Assembly: GCA_946414595.1 (NCBI GenBank)
Contig: CAMKPE010000001.1
Span: forward strand, 1 to 64,000
DNA length: 64,000 nt
Reading direction: 5' to 3'
DNA from: an uncultured Clostridium sp.
GTDB lineage: Bacteria > Bacillota_I > Bacilli_A > RF39 > UBA660
The notes below the pieces were generated by a model. That model did not search any database. It was not told the origin of the DNA and worked only from the letters and a program-made list of their open reading frames with translations. The position numbers were made by a program, and so were the translations under genes. Of this stretch, positions 16,691 to 24,182 are shown one piece after another; position 1 is the first letter of the stretch, and every line of letters begins with the position of its first letter.

Positions 16691-18762
16691 TTTTAAAGAA
16701 AATAACACTAAACAATTTTAGACAATTCTATGGAAGCCAAAGTATAGAATTCTCAAATGAATCGAATAATAATATAACTGTTATTAAGGGAGAAAACGGG
16801 TGTGGAAAAACAGGTATCTATAGAGCAATGATATTTTGCTTGTATGGAGAAAAGAGTTTATCAAATGAAAAAAAGTCTCAAAATAATGGTGAATCAGAAC
16901 AAGTACATTTGATTAACTTTAATTATTTAGATGAAAACAAAGATAAAGTGGTTACTGCATCTGTTACATTAGAAATGAGTAACGGAAGAAAAAACTATAT
17001 TATTACTCGTTCAATAGATGGGAAAAAGAATAGTGTAAATGATGAAATAAAAGAAAATGATGAATTAGATGTAGAGATGCAAATAATTGATGATGCAGGT
17101 AACTATGCTCCTAATGTTATTAAAGACAAAAACGAAGTTAAAAAAATTATTAATGATATTTTAGACGATGGTTTAAAAGATTTCTTTTTCTTCGATGGTG
17201 AACAAATTGAAAGCCTATCAAAGACAGACAAAGAAATGAGAGAAGCTATTAAAAATGGAATTACAAAATTATTGCAAATAGACGACTTGGATAGAGCAAT
17301 AAAAGTAGTTGATTCTGCTGTTAGAGAACAACAAAGAACAATTAGAAATAACAATCCTTCATCAGAACTATCCCAAATCTTAGAAGAAATAGAATCATTA
17401 AAAATAAAATTAACTGAAAAACAATCTGAACTTGATGATGTTGGTCAAAAGATAGCTTCAGCAAATGAAGACATAAGTAGATATGAAGAAAAACTACAAA
17501 AGAATTCAAATATTAAAGCGATATATGAAAGTATCGATGTTCAAGAAGAATTAAAAAATTCTAAAAAAGAGAATCTACAACAAAACAGAGACCAATTACA
17601 GAAAATTCTTCAAGAAAATGGTAGTAATTTAATTTTGGATGGATACTTAATTAAAGCTCAATCATTATTGAATGGAGCAACAAGTACTAATGATGTAATT
17701 ATTTCAGTGGATAAATTAGATGAAATGCTAGCAGAACACAAATGCTTGTGTTGTGGACGTAATTTTAATGACAATGATATTGCACATACATATATAAGTC
17801 AATTGAAATTACTTCAAGAAAAAGTATCTGGCCAAAGTGATATATCTGCATTATCAAGTAGTTTAAAATCAAGTATTCAAAAAAGTAAAAATTATTTAGA
17901 AACAATTAATGATTATTTAGATAAAATTGAATCGAATAAATCAAGCATTGATTCGATCAAAATTCGTTTACAAGAACTAAATGCAGAAGTTTCTGATTCA
18001 AGTATGAAAGAAGATGACCTTAGAGGTTATCAAATGGCAAAGGATCAAAGAGTTAAAGATAAAGATGAATTGCTTAAAAAACATGGAGAAATTACCAATT
18101 CTATTTCTGATTTTGATTCTAGATTGCAAGACTTAGAATTGAAAGCTAAAGAATTAAAGAAAGCAGAACAAAGTCAAAATACAGAAATTAGAAAATCAGA
18201 GTATTTGGAAGAACTTTCGAGTCTATTAACTTCTATCAGAGAAAAGTATAGCTTGAAAATGAGAGAAAAACTCTCTTCTGAAGCTACCGAAACTTTTAGA
18301 GAGTTGATATCAGATAAGGATAAGAACTTAATTAACAAAATAGAAATTGGAGAAAAATATGAAATAATTGTTAGGGGATGGGATAATACATCTATATTAC
18401 AAGATATTTCATCAGGTCAAAGACAGATTGTTTCTTTAGCCGTAATCGTAGGCTTAGCCGAAATTGCATGTAATAATACTATAAATATTCCATTATTTAT
18501 GGATACTCCATTTGGAAGAGTATCTGGTGAAAACAGAAGCAAGATAATTAATTGTTTATCAAGAAGAGTAGGCCAATGGATCCTTCTTGTTACAGATACT
18601 GAAATGACGGAATTTGAATATAAAGAATTATTAAAGACAAATAAATGGGGAAAAATGTATATTCTAGATGATGGCGAGCAAAAAGGAAGAACTAAGCTTT
18701 CAGAAATTAATAAGAATTTATATGAACCAAATAAGAAAGGTGTAGGTGAGAATAATGCGTAA
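16687..18762 (+). CDS. DndD-like SMC/Rad50-type ATPase
   Basis: The 691-residue protein has the layout of DndD and RecF/SMC-like ATPases. Walker A GENGCGKT is at 35-42. A coiled coil (about 230-310) leads to a cysteine hook CLCCGRNF (353-360), followed by a second coiled coil (about 395-530). The signature SSGQRQIVSLAVI is near 576, and Walker B IPLFMDTPFGR near 602-612, followed by LLVTDTEM. DndD works in phosphorothioate (Dnd) systems as a DNA-dependent ATPase; no sulphur-transfer genes are present here, so only the ATPase type is shared. It probably senses or loads onto DNA together with the PLD/helicase protein. It overlaps both neighbours. Confidence 0.85.
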   Translation: MILKKITLNNFRQFYGSQSIEFSNESNNNITVIKGENGCGKTGIYRAMIFCLYGEKSLSNEKKSQNNGESEQVHLINFNYLDENKDKVVTASVTLEMSNGRKNYIITRSIDGKKNSVNDEIKENDELDVEMQIIDDAGNYAPNVIKDKNEVKKIINDILDDGLKDFFFFDGEQIESLSKTDKEMREAIKNGITKLLQIDDLDRAIKVVDSAVREQQRTIRNNNPSSELSQILEEIESLKIKLTEKQSELDDVGQKIASANEDISRYEEKLQKNSNIKAIYESIDVQEELKNSKKENLQQNRDQLQKILQENGSNLILDGYLIKAQSLLNGATSTNDVIISVDKLDEMLAEHKCLCCGRNFNDNDIAHTYISQLKLLQEKVSGQSDISALSSSLKSSIQKSKNYLETINDYLDKIESNKSSIDSIKIRLQELNAEVSDSSMKEDDLRGYQMAKDQRVKDKDELLKKHGEITNSISDFDSRLQDLELKAKELKKAEQSQNTEIRKSEYLEELSSLLTSIREKYSLKMREKLSSEATETFRELISDKDKNLINKIEIGEKYEIIVRGWDNTSILQDISSGQRQIVSLAVIVGLAEIACNNTINIPLFMDTPFGRVSGENRSKIINCLSRRVGQWILLVTDTEMTEFEYKELLKTNKWGKMYILDDGEQKGRTKLSEINKNLYEPNKKGVGENNA

Positions 18763-19219
18763 TTCTAAAGAAATATTTGGAATATTTGTTTTCAAAAGAG
18801 GAAAAAAATATAATGATATTTATGAAACATTAGTAAATAAAAAACGTTTATTTTCTAACATGCAAGAATTATTCTTCTTAGCCGCTTCAATTGGTTTTAA
18901 AAAGCATATGAAAGAAAGCTTTGAGCCAGGCTTGGATATGCACGCTGACTTCTTTACTTCAGATAGCACAAATATATTCTTTACTATTTATTTAAACGAT
19001 AAACAAGACGTTGATGCTATTAATAATCAGGATGAAATTAAAAGCTATTTAAAAAATGATGTTGTTGAATATGCTGAAGGCGGTATGAAATATTTGGTTG
19101 AAAAAGTATTTACAAATACATGGAATCCAAATACTTTAACTTTAAGAGAAGATTATGAAGATTATTTAGAAGATATAATGGCGTTTATTAAGTCAGAAAA
19201 TGAAGAAGATATATTCTAA
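18755..19219 (+). CDS. Dnd-system-associated-protein-4-like
   Basis: The pattern LFSNMQELFFLAASIGFKK (about residues 30-48) followed by EIKSYLKNDVVEYAEGGMKYLVE (near 90-112) matches what I remember of the small accessory family named dnd system-associated protein 4. The protein is 154 residues and soluble. ATG 18755 follows AGGTGAG and overlaps the ATPase end by eight bases. It closes the operon; a terminator follows at 19229. Its role in Dnd loci is not settled. Here its presence strengthens the link between this operon and Dnd-type defence. Confidence 0.6.
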   Translation: MRNSKEIFGIFVFKRGKKYNDIYETLVNKKRLFSNMQELFFLAASIGFKKHMKESFEPGLDMHADFFTSDSTNIFFTIYLNDKQDVDAINNQDEIKSYLKNDVVEYAEGGMKYLVEKVFTNTWNPNTLTLREDYEDYLEDIMAFIKSENEEDIF

Positions 19220-19228
19220 TATTATAAG

Positions 19229-19258
19229 AGCATTGATTATTTTCAATCAGTGCTTTTT
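19229..19258 (+). terminator. Terminator of the defence-like operon
   Basis: AGCATTGATT (19229-19238) pairs with AATCAGTGCT (19245-19254) with one G-T pair, loop of six bases, and a T tract. It marks the right end of the seven-gene unit. Confidence 0.85.
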
Positions 19259-19260
19259 AT

Positions 19261-19282
19261 TTTGCATACGATTTGCATACGA
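19261..19282. repeat. Perfect tandem duplication of an 11-bp unit
   Basis: TTTGCATACGA occurs twice head to tail (19261-19271 and 19272-19282), immediately after the operon terminator. GCATACG is unusual in this AT-rich setting. It may be a protein-binding or recombination site; no counterpart was seen at the left edge. Confidence 0.7.
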
Positions 19283-19470
19283 ATTTCATAAATAAAGATG
19301 GTAAATTACGAAAAAATCATCAATAAAATAGTACTTTATCATCAAAAATAACACATTTTAGACATAAAAAACATATATGCTCTCTTCCCCCTGAAGAGAG
19401 CAGATTCACATGAGCACAGAATGTGTTTATTTTTAATTTTAATAGTATTTATTAATAATATTTTTGTCAT
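19283..19470. other. Intergenic spacer with a non-terminator hairpin
   Basis: GCTCTCTTC (19379-19387) and GAAGAGAGC (19393-19401) form a perfect 9-bp stem with loop CCCCT, without a following T tract. The bases 19376-19391 match 14 of 16 positions with 9406-9421 at the left edge of the operon. No gene is visible in this stretch. Confidence 0.5.
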
Positions 19471-19472
19471 AA

Positions 19473-19497
19473 AAAAAGACACGTCTGTGTCTTTTTA
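19473..19497 (-). terminator. Terminator of the minus-strand surface protein gene
   Basis: AAAAAGACAC (19473-19482) pairs with GTGTCTTTTT (19487-19496). Read on the minus strand the stem is followed by a T tract, so it ends the gene 19495-20211, whose stop codon lies in the stem. Confidence 0.8.
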
Positions 19498-20211
19498 ATT
19501 TTGTGTTGCATCAATTGTTCTTGTACATTTTGTACCACTTAATGTGAATCCATTATCACATTTGTAGTACATCTCGTGTAATGGTAAACATTTTTCATAA
19601 TCTGGTTGACCAATACTTGTCATTGTAATAATTCCATACCCTGATGGGCAAGTCTCTTCTGTTGTATATCCTTCAGATAAATTAACACAATATTTGTTAT
19701 GTGGTATACCCATTCCTTCATCAGCATACTCATATGTGTTATCAGGGCACACATGTTGTGCATCTACAACCCTAGTACATTTTTTATCATTTAATGTATA
19801 ACCATCAGGACAAGTATATGTTATTGTTGGTGTTGTTGGTTGAGGTTGTGGCTGTGGCTGAGGTTGTGGTTGAGGCTGTGGTGTTGGAGAAGGAGTAGGT
19901 TTAGGAGTTGGCTTTTGCTCAGGCTTAGGTGTTGGAGTAGGTGTTGTTGGTTTTTGCTCAACCTTAGGTGTTTGCTCTTGTGGTTTATTATCTTCTTCCT
20001 TTTTTCCTTCTTCTTCTTTTGGCTTTTCAACTATATCCTCAACAGGTTCTTCTATTGGTTCTTCCTCAACTATTTCCTTTTTCTTTGTTTCAGTACTGTT
20101 AGTTTCTTCTTTTCTGCTTTCATTATTATTGATAATAACAATTGTAATAATAGTGAATAATAAGAGTAGGACAATAGATGATGCTATTATAATAATGTTC
20201 TTCTTATTCAT
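19495..20211 (-). CDS. Membrane-anchored surface protein with Pro-rich stalk and Cys-rich repeats
   Basis: Residues about 5-28 form an N-terminal membrane helix. An acidic then Pro/Thr/Gln-rich stalk follows (about 35-130, with PTPTPKPEQKP and PQPQPQP runs). The C-terminal 110 residues contain cysteine repeats: TCPDGYTLNDKKCTR, VCPDNTYEY, TCPSGYG and KCDNGFTLSGTKCTR. Paired cysteines suggest small disulphide-bonded modules outside the cell. The function is unknown; a wall-spanning binding or structural role is likely. The gene is monocistronic with its own terminator, next to the LysR gene on the same strand (42 bases away). Confidence 0.8.
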   Translation of the reverse strand: MNKKNIIIIASSIVLLLLFTIITIVIINNNESRKEETNSTETKKKEIVEEEPIEEPVEDIVEKPKEEEGKKEEDNKPQEQTPKVEQKPTTPTPTPKPEQKPTPKPTPSPTPQPQPQPQPQPQPQPTTPTITYTCPDGYTLNDKKCTRVVDAQHVCPDNTYEYADEGMGIPHNKYCVNLSEGYTTEETCPSGYGIITMTSIGQPDYEKCLPLHEMYYKCDNGFTLSGTKCTRTIDATQN

Positions 20212-20253
20212 ATTTTTACATCTTCTTTCTTTTTATTATATATAGTTATTATA

Positions 20254-21129
20254 TCATAACAATTCTAAAAACTTTTTAATTACCATATTATTTTTCCTAT
20301 TTGGCTCAATTAGACATACTAGATCTTTTTCTTCTATTTTGAATGATGTCTTTAATTCATATAATTCTTTATTATCTAATTTATTTTGAACATATTCTTT
20401 TACAACTAGACCAACACCTAAACCATTTAAAGCACAATCCTCTATTATTAAATCATTACCAATTTCCATTAATGGATTAATGACAATATTATTTTGTGCA
20501 CAGAACTTGTTGAAATTTTTTCTATTACTTGCTCGATATGGTAAAAGAATTAATGGAAGGTTACTTAAATCTTTCTTGTTAATAGTTTTATCAATATATT
20601 TGCTATCTTTATTAACTACAAGAATATCATGTAGTTTTTTTAATTTTATAGTTTCAAAATTATCAGGTATTGTATTTGGTAGGTGAGTAAATACTATATC
20701 AACAAGACCTAACTGTGCTCTTTTAATTAATTCTTCTGTTACTACTGTGTGTACTATTACATTTATATTTGGATATTTCTCATGAAATTCTTTTATATAT
20801 GGCATCAAATATCTCTGCATAATTGTATTACCTGCTCCAATGTTAATAGTACCCTGTTCCATGTTATTTAAACTATCAATATCTTCTTCTGCAGATATAA
20901 TTAATTGCATTGCTTCATTGATCTTATTAAATAATAATTCTCCTGCATTGTTAAGTGAAACACCATCTTTATTTCTATTGAATAATACAGTGTTTAAATC
21001 TCTTTCCAATACCTTAATTGACTTACTTACAGCTGGTTGCGAAACCATAAGTTCATTTGCTGCTTGAGTAATGTTTTTGTTCTTTGCAACATAATAAAAT
21101 ACCTTATATAATTCTAAATTTGTCTTCAT
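20254..21129 (-). CDS. LysR-family transcriptional regulator
   Basis: The N-terminal winged HTH is clear: LELYKVFYYVAKNKNITQAANELMVSQPAVSKSIKVLE, followed by the linker helix and a periplasmic-binding-type effector domain (NIGAGNTIMQRYLMPYIKEF...). At 291 residues it has the usual family length. ATG 21129 (MKTNLELY) is chosen because GGAGG sits six bases upstream; the frame extends four codons further. Two ATAA/TTAT-type inverted repeats lie directly upstream, so autoregulation and control of a divergent gene are likely. The effector is unknown. Confidence 0.92.
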   Translation of the reverse strand: MKTNLELYKVFYYVAKNKNITQAANELMVSQPAVSKSIKVLERDLNTVLFNRNKDGVSLNNAGELLFNKINEAMQLIISAEEDIDSLNNMEQGTINIGAGNTIMQRYLMPYIKEFHEKYPNINVIVHTVVTEELIKRAQLGLVDIVFTHLPNTIPDNFETIKLKKLHDILVVNKDSKYIDKTINKKDLSNLPLILLPYRASNRKNFNKFCAQNNIVINPLMEIGNDLIIEDCALNGLGVGLVVKEYVQNKLDNKELYELKTSFKIEEKDLVCLIEPNRKNNMVIKKFLELL

Positions 21130-21139
21130 ATAAACCTCC

Positions 21140-21189
21140 ATAACTAAAAGTTATAACTGGTATAAAAAATTTGTATTTTAATTATACCA
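21140..21189. promoter_or_regulatory. LysR-type operator region
   Basis: ATAACTAAAAGTTAT (21140-21154) is an ATAA-N7-TTAT palindrome of the LysR T-N11-A type. TTATAACTGGTATAA follows at 21151-21165. TGGTATAA (21158-21165) and TTATACCA (21182-21189) form another perfect 8-bp inverted repeat. All lie just upstream of the LysR start and before a TATAAT box (21200-21205) facing the divergent gene. Confidence 0.6.
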
Positions 21190-21260
21190 CACATTGCAAT
21201 ATAATACAAAACTGTTTGGAGGCCTAACAAACAAAAAACTATAGAAGGAGGGTTAAAGAG

Positions 21261-21947
21261 TTGGAACAAACACTATTAGAACAATTGCAAGATGCAAGAA
21301 AGTCTCAAGAAGTTACTTATATGAGTTTTTTAAACAATGGTAAAAAAGTAGAAGACAAATATTCAGCTAAAGAAAAAATGGAAAAATATTACTTAGAAGA
21401 TATGATAAGAGCAGTAAAGTATTCATTTGTTTCTACTGCTAGTAGTTTAGCTCGTAAAAGTGATTATGATAATGTTGCAATGTTTCTTGAAATGGGACTT
21501 GTTTATCCAAAAAGTGAGTTAAACGAAAAAGACCAAATATTAGTTGGTTCTGAACCAATTAAAGGAATTGCTCGTTGCTTCACTGGAACAGTAGTTAGTT
21601 ACTTAAATGGAGAAGAAGCTCATAAGTATACAGATGGTATTTATTCAAGAGATGGATTTGTTGATTATGAAAAGTTTGTAACAGCAATGAAGGAAAATGG
21701 AGTTCGCTTCACTGGACCTAAGACATATGAAGAATTCGAAAGAGCAATTCTATCTGGAGAAAAATTCGATGTAGCATTATTTGCAAACTTAAAACCAAAA
21801 AAAGAAGAAACAATCAAAGTTGTTTCTCCTGTAACACAAGAAATTGTTGAACAACCAGTTGCACCTGAAATAATAGAACAACCAGATGTTCAAACAAAAA
21901 AACCAGTAAGACGCTTAGCAAAGATTTTCTGTCCAAGAAAAAAATAA
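21261..21947 (+). CDS. Uncharacterised protein, 228 aa
   Basis: No family recognised. The protein is soluble: a helical N-terminal part (TLLEQLQDARKSQEVTYMSFLNNGKK), a central globular region with GLVYPKSELNEKDQILVGSEPIKG and RFTGPKTYEEFERAILSGEKFD, then a Pro/Val-rich tail ending in a basic RRLAKIFCPRKK. The start is TTG 21261, backed by GAAGGAGG at 21244-21251; no ATG lies nearby in frame. It is divergent from the LysR gene and may be its target, since the operator region lies between them (inference). Confidence 0.65.
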   Translation: MEQTLLEQLQDARKSQEVTYMSFLNNGKKVEDKYSAKEKMEKYYLEDMIRAVKYSFVSTASSLARKSDYDNVAMFLEMGLVYPKSELNEKDQILVGSEPIKGIARCFTGTVVSYLNGEEAHKYTDGIYSRDGFVDYEKFVTAMKENGVRFTGPKTYEEFERAILSGEKFDVALFANLKPKKEETIKVVSPVTQEIVEQPVAPEIIEQPDVQTKKPVRRLAKIFCPRKK

Positions 21948-21965
21948 TAGAACTAAACGCTTACA

Positions 21966-21993
21966 GGGCTAGTCTTTGACTAGCTCTTTTATT
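21966..21993 (+). terminator. Rho-independent terminator
   Basis: GCTAGTC (21968-21974), loop TTT, GACTAGC (21978-21984), with outer G-T and G-C pairs and a following T run. Confidence 0.85.
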
Positions 21994-22082
21994 TTACAAC
22001 AATTTTGTAAATTTGGATATTATTTTTTTTAATAAAATTATTCTTTACATTTATTGTGTTAAAATTATTATGGGTGATTATG

Positions 22083-22826
22083 ATGGGAGAATCATTTGAT
22101 TTAATTGGATTCATTAAAAATAGAAAAGAAGAAAAAGTAAGACTTCAATCTGAACTTGCTAATATGAATGCTGATTTTGGAGATAAGTCGGGTGACATCA
22201 AAAAAATACTTGATGGTGGAATAGTACTAGATGGATCAGTATTAACTGTTCTTGCTAATTCTATAATGTCTTTTGATAATGCTAGTGTAATAGGACTATT
22301 ACAAAGCATTAATGAAAAATCAAGAGAATCAGCATACGCATTTTATAAACATGCAGATGATAAGATGATTGAAAGTGATCAAATGCAATGTGTTGCAATG
22401 TATACACAACTAAAAAAACAGGGTGACGAAGCAAGGGCGTACTTTGAAGAACATGGATGGAATCATGACTTATATAATAATGATTTAGATATAATGATGA
22501 TTAGAAACTATGGAACAAATAAAAATATAGTAGGAGTTAAAGAAAGACCTACTTTAGATGAAATTGGATTTGATCCAACATCATTTGATATCTTATATGA
22601 CATAGCTAAACAAATATTAACAAAAGATAAAACACAAAATAGAAGAGTATTTAGTGAAGCAGATAGATCAGTAAAAGGAAGAATAGCTTCGTTAAAAGCA
22701 ATGAGTCCTTCACAATATAGAAACTTTAAATTAGCACAAATGTGCTTAACAGAAGATGAGAAAGTTTTATTTAAAAAACATATAGCAGAATTTGGAAAAG
22801 AAGAAGAAAAAAGAGTTGAACTTTAA
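22083..22826 (+). CDS. Uncharacterised protein sharing a C-terminal motif with 1603-2754
   Basis: A soluble, helical 247-residue protein with no recognised domain. Its C-terminal segment LKAMSPSQYRNFKLAQMCLTEDEKVLFKKHIAEF aligns in part with the end of the minus-strand protein at 1603-2754 (GMSAGDYKQYKLGQLRLQPGE), which implies a common module. ATG 22083 is chosen because GGGTGA is five bases upstream; ATG 22080 is the alternative. The gene is monocistronic and shares a bidirectional terminator with the next convergent gene. Confidence 0.65.
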   Translation: MGESFDLIGFIKNRKEEKVRLQSELANMNADFGDKSGDIKKILDGGIVLDGSVLTVLANSIMSFDNASVIGLLQSINEKSRESAYAFYKHADDKMIESDQMQCVAMYTQLKKQGDEARAYFEEHGWNHDLYNNDLDIMMIRNYGTNKNIVGVKERPTLDEIGFDPTSFDILYDIAKQILTKDKTQNRRVFSEADRSVKGRIASLKAMSPSQYRNFKLAQMCLTEDEKVLFKKHIAEFGKEEEKRVEL

Positions 22827-22838
22827 TTCAACTCTTTT
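22805..22838. terminator. Bidirectional terminator
   Basis: AAAAAGAGTTGAA (22806-22818) pairs with TTCAACTCTTTTT (22825-22837), loop of six. It lies between convergent genes ending at 22826 and 22840. Confidence 0.85.
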
Positions 22839-22839
22839 T

Positions 22840-23367
22840 TTAATGAATTTCTTTTACTTTCTTTTGTGGCACTTCAAGAGGAGTAAATCTTCCAAAGAAA
22901 ATATCTATATCTTTATCTTGTATAGATGATCTTATTTCATCTATATTAATTCTGTTAATTTCTTCTCCCTCTTCATTTTTTTCTACAGCATAATCTAAAT
23001 CATTTTTAACAATAATTCTTCTTGCAACATGGTAATCATCATCAACATGTTCTTCAGCACTTATAGATATTGTTTTTTCTGTATTACCACTTATCTTAAC
23101 GTATCTTTTAATATTTGGATCAACTTTCCATTTATATGTTAAAAAGTTTACTTTTTTTGTAGGATCATCTGTTTCGACTAAATAAAATACAAAGAAACTA
23201 TAATTTCTAAATGGGTTTCTTATTTCAGAAAGACACATATCATAAGTGCCATCTCTTTTAACTTTTGTATCTTGGCTATAACCATCTTTATTTTCTTCTT
23301 GATAAGAAAAATCTGATTCACTTGTAACTGCTAATATATCACTATATATGTTTGTTAAGTTACTCAT
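22840..23367 (-). CDS. Uncharacterised protein, 175 aa
   Basis: No family recognised. The sequence is charged and beta-rich (NYSFFVFYLVETDDPTKKVNFLTYKWKVDPNIKRYVKISGN), with no signal or membrane segment. The Met of MSNLTNIYSD at 23367 is taken as the start because AGAGGT lies seven bases upstream. The frame extends further to 23424, but that part overlaps the promoter region. It faces the small gene at 23457 divergently, with about 90 bases between. Confidence 0.6.
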   Translation of the reverse strand: MSNLTNIYSDILAVTSESDFSYQEENKDGYSQDTKVKRDGTYDMCLSEIRNPFRNYSFFVFYLVETDDPTKKVNFLTYKWKVDPNIKRYVKISGNTEKTISISAEEHVDDDYHVARRIIVKNDLDYAVEKNEEGEEINRINIDEIRSSIQDKDIDIFFGRFTPLEVPQKKVKEIH

Positions 23368-23456
23368 AAACATACCTCTTTTCGCATAGATTATTTTATT
23401 ATAAAATTGCATTTTTTTCAACATTTAAGTTATAATAAATCCGAAGGAGTCTTATT

Positions 23457-23648
23457 ATGGGTATTTTTGAAATATTCTTTGATGATGAAGATGAAAAAAA
23501 GAGAAGAAAAGAAAAAGAGTTGGAAGAGGAAATGGATGAACTTGGACTTGATGAATGGGAAAAAGATGAAGTTAAAAAAAACGGATGGAATCCAGAAGAC
23601 TTTAATGATGATGAGTTAGAAGATGGGGATTACTATTATGGGGAGTAG
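23457..23648 (+). CDS. Small highly acidic protein, 63 aa
   Basis: The protein is made of charged residues (FFDDEDEKKRRKEKELEEE..., NDDELEDGDYYYGE) and shows no known domain. A GAAGGAG ribosome site seven bases upstream and a TATAAT box at 23431-23436 support expression. A longer frame overlapping it in another phase (23407-23619) has no ribosome site and is rejected. The next gene starts eight bases after its stop, so they are probably cotranscribed. Confidence 0.65.
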   Translation: MGIFEIFFDDEDEKKRRKEKELEEEMDELGLDEWEKDEVKKNGWNPEDFNDDELEDGDYYYGE

Positions 23649-23656
23649 GTGGAATT

Positions 23657-24136
23657 ATGTCAGATTTTAAATATGTAGATTTTTTAGATTATCTTTGCTA
23701 TGCAAGTAACAGACCACAAGAACATATACTTGCAGGAGTTATAACAGATAAGCAATGTGTAGTAGATGTTAAACCCAAAAAAGAATATGATCATTGGAAT
23801 ATTATAGAAGAAATACATAAGAAAGTTTATCCTAATGAAACAGTTGAACAAGCTAATTTGTTTGAAGATGCTATTGTCTTATTTTCTGGTGGAAATGATT
23901 TAATTGTATCACTTCCAAACGAAGTAACTATGCCACAATTAGAATGTTTTCTTAGTTTCTTAAGGCAAGCAAGAATGTTTGAACAAGAAATAGGAGGTTT
24001 ACTGCATACTGTTTATTTATATAATGAACTAGCTGTTATGGCAAAAGATAAATTAGTAGATAAAAGAGAAAATGAAAAAGATGAAGTAATCATTGGAGAG
24101 GATATTAAAAAATATGTTAGAAAAAGAACTGAATAG
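23657..24136 (+). CDS. Uncharacterised protein, 159 aa
   Basis: No family recognised. It is a soluble alpha/beta-looking protein with FEDAIVLFSGGNDLIVSLPNEVTMPQLECFLSFLRQAR near the middle. GGTGG lies upstream of ATG 23657. It forms a two-gene unit with the acidic small protein and ends in a terminator that overlaps its last codons. Confidence 0.6.
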   Translation: MSDFKYVDFLDYLCYASNRPQEHILAGVITDKQCVVDVKPKKEYDHWNIIEEIHKKVYPNETVEQANLFEDAIVLFSGGNDLIVSLPNEVTMPQLECFLSFLRQARMFEQEIGGLLHTVYLYNELAVMAKDKLVDKRENEKDEVIIGEDIKKYVRKRTE

Positions 24137-24147
24137 TTCTTTTTTTA
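24121..24147 (+). terminator. Rho-independent terminator
   Basis: AAAAAGAACT (24121-24130), loop GAAT, AGTTCTTTTT (24135-24144). The 5' arm lies inside the final codons of the preceding gene. Confidence 0.85.
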
Positions 24148-24182
24148 AATAATTATTTTGTTATAATATATATGTGATTAGT

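Noticed and set aside
9663-19219. Phosphorothioate (Dnd) modification system
   Set aside because: No DndC-like PAPS-reductase domain, desulphurase, DndB or DndE can be found; only the ATPase and an accessory protein resemble Dnd.
9663-19219. Prophage or transposon carrying the operon
   Set aside because: No integrase, transposase, capsid, terminase or clear flanking direct repeat is visible.
19840-20160. Plus-strand frame of 106 codons rich in Leu/Trp/Arg
   Set aside because: It is a shadow of the Pro/Gln-rich stalk of the minus-strand surface protein.
23407-23619. Basic 70-codon frame
   Set aside because: It overlaps the acidic 63-residue gene in another phase. Only the latter has a GAAGGAG site at the right distance.
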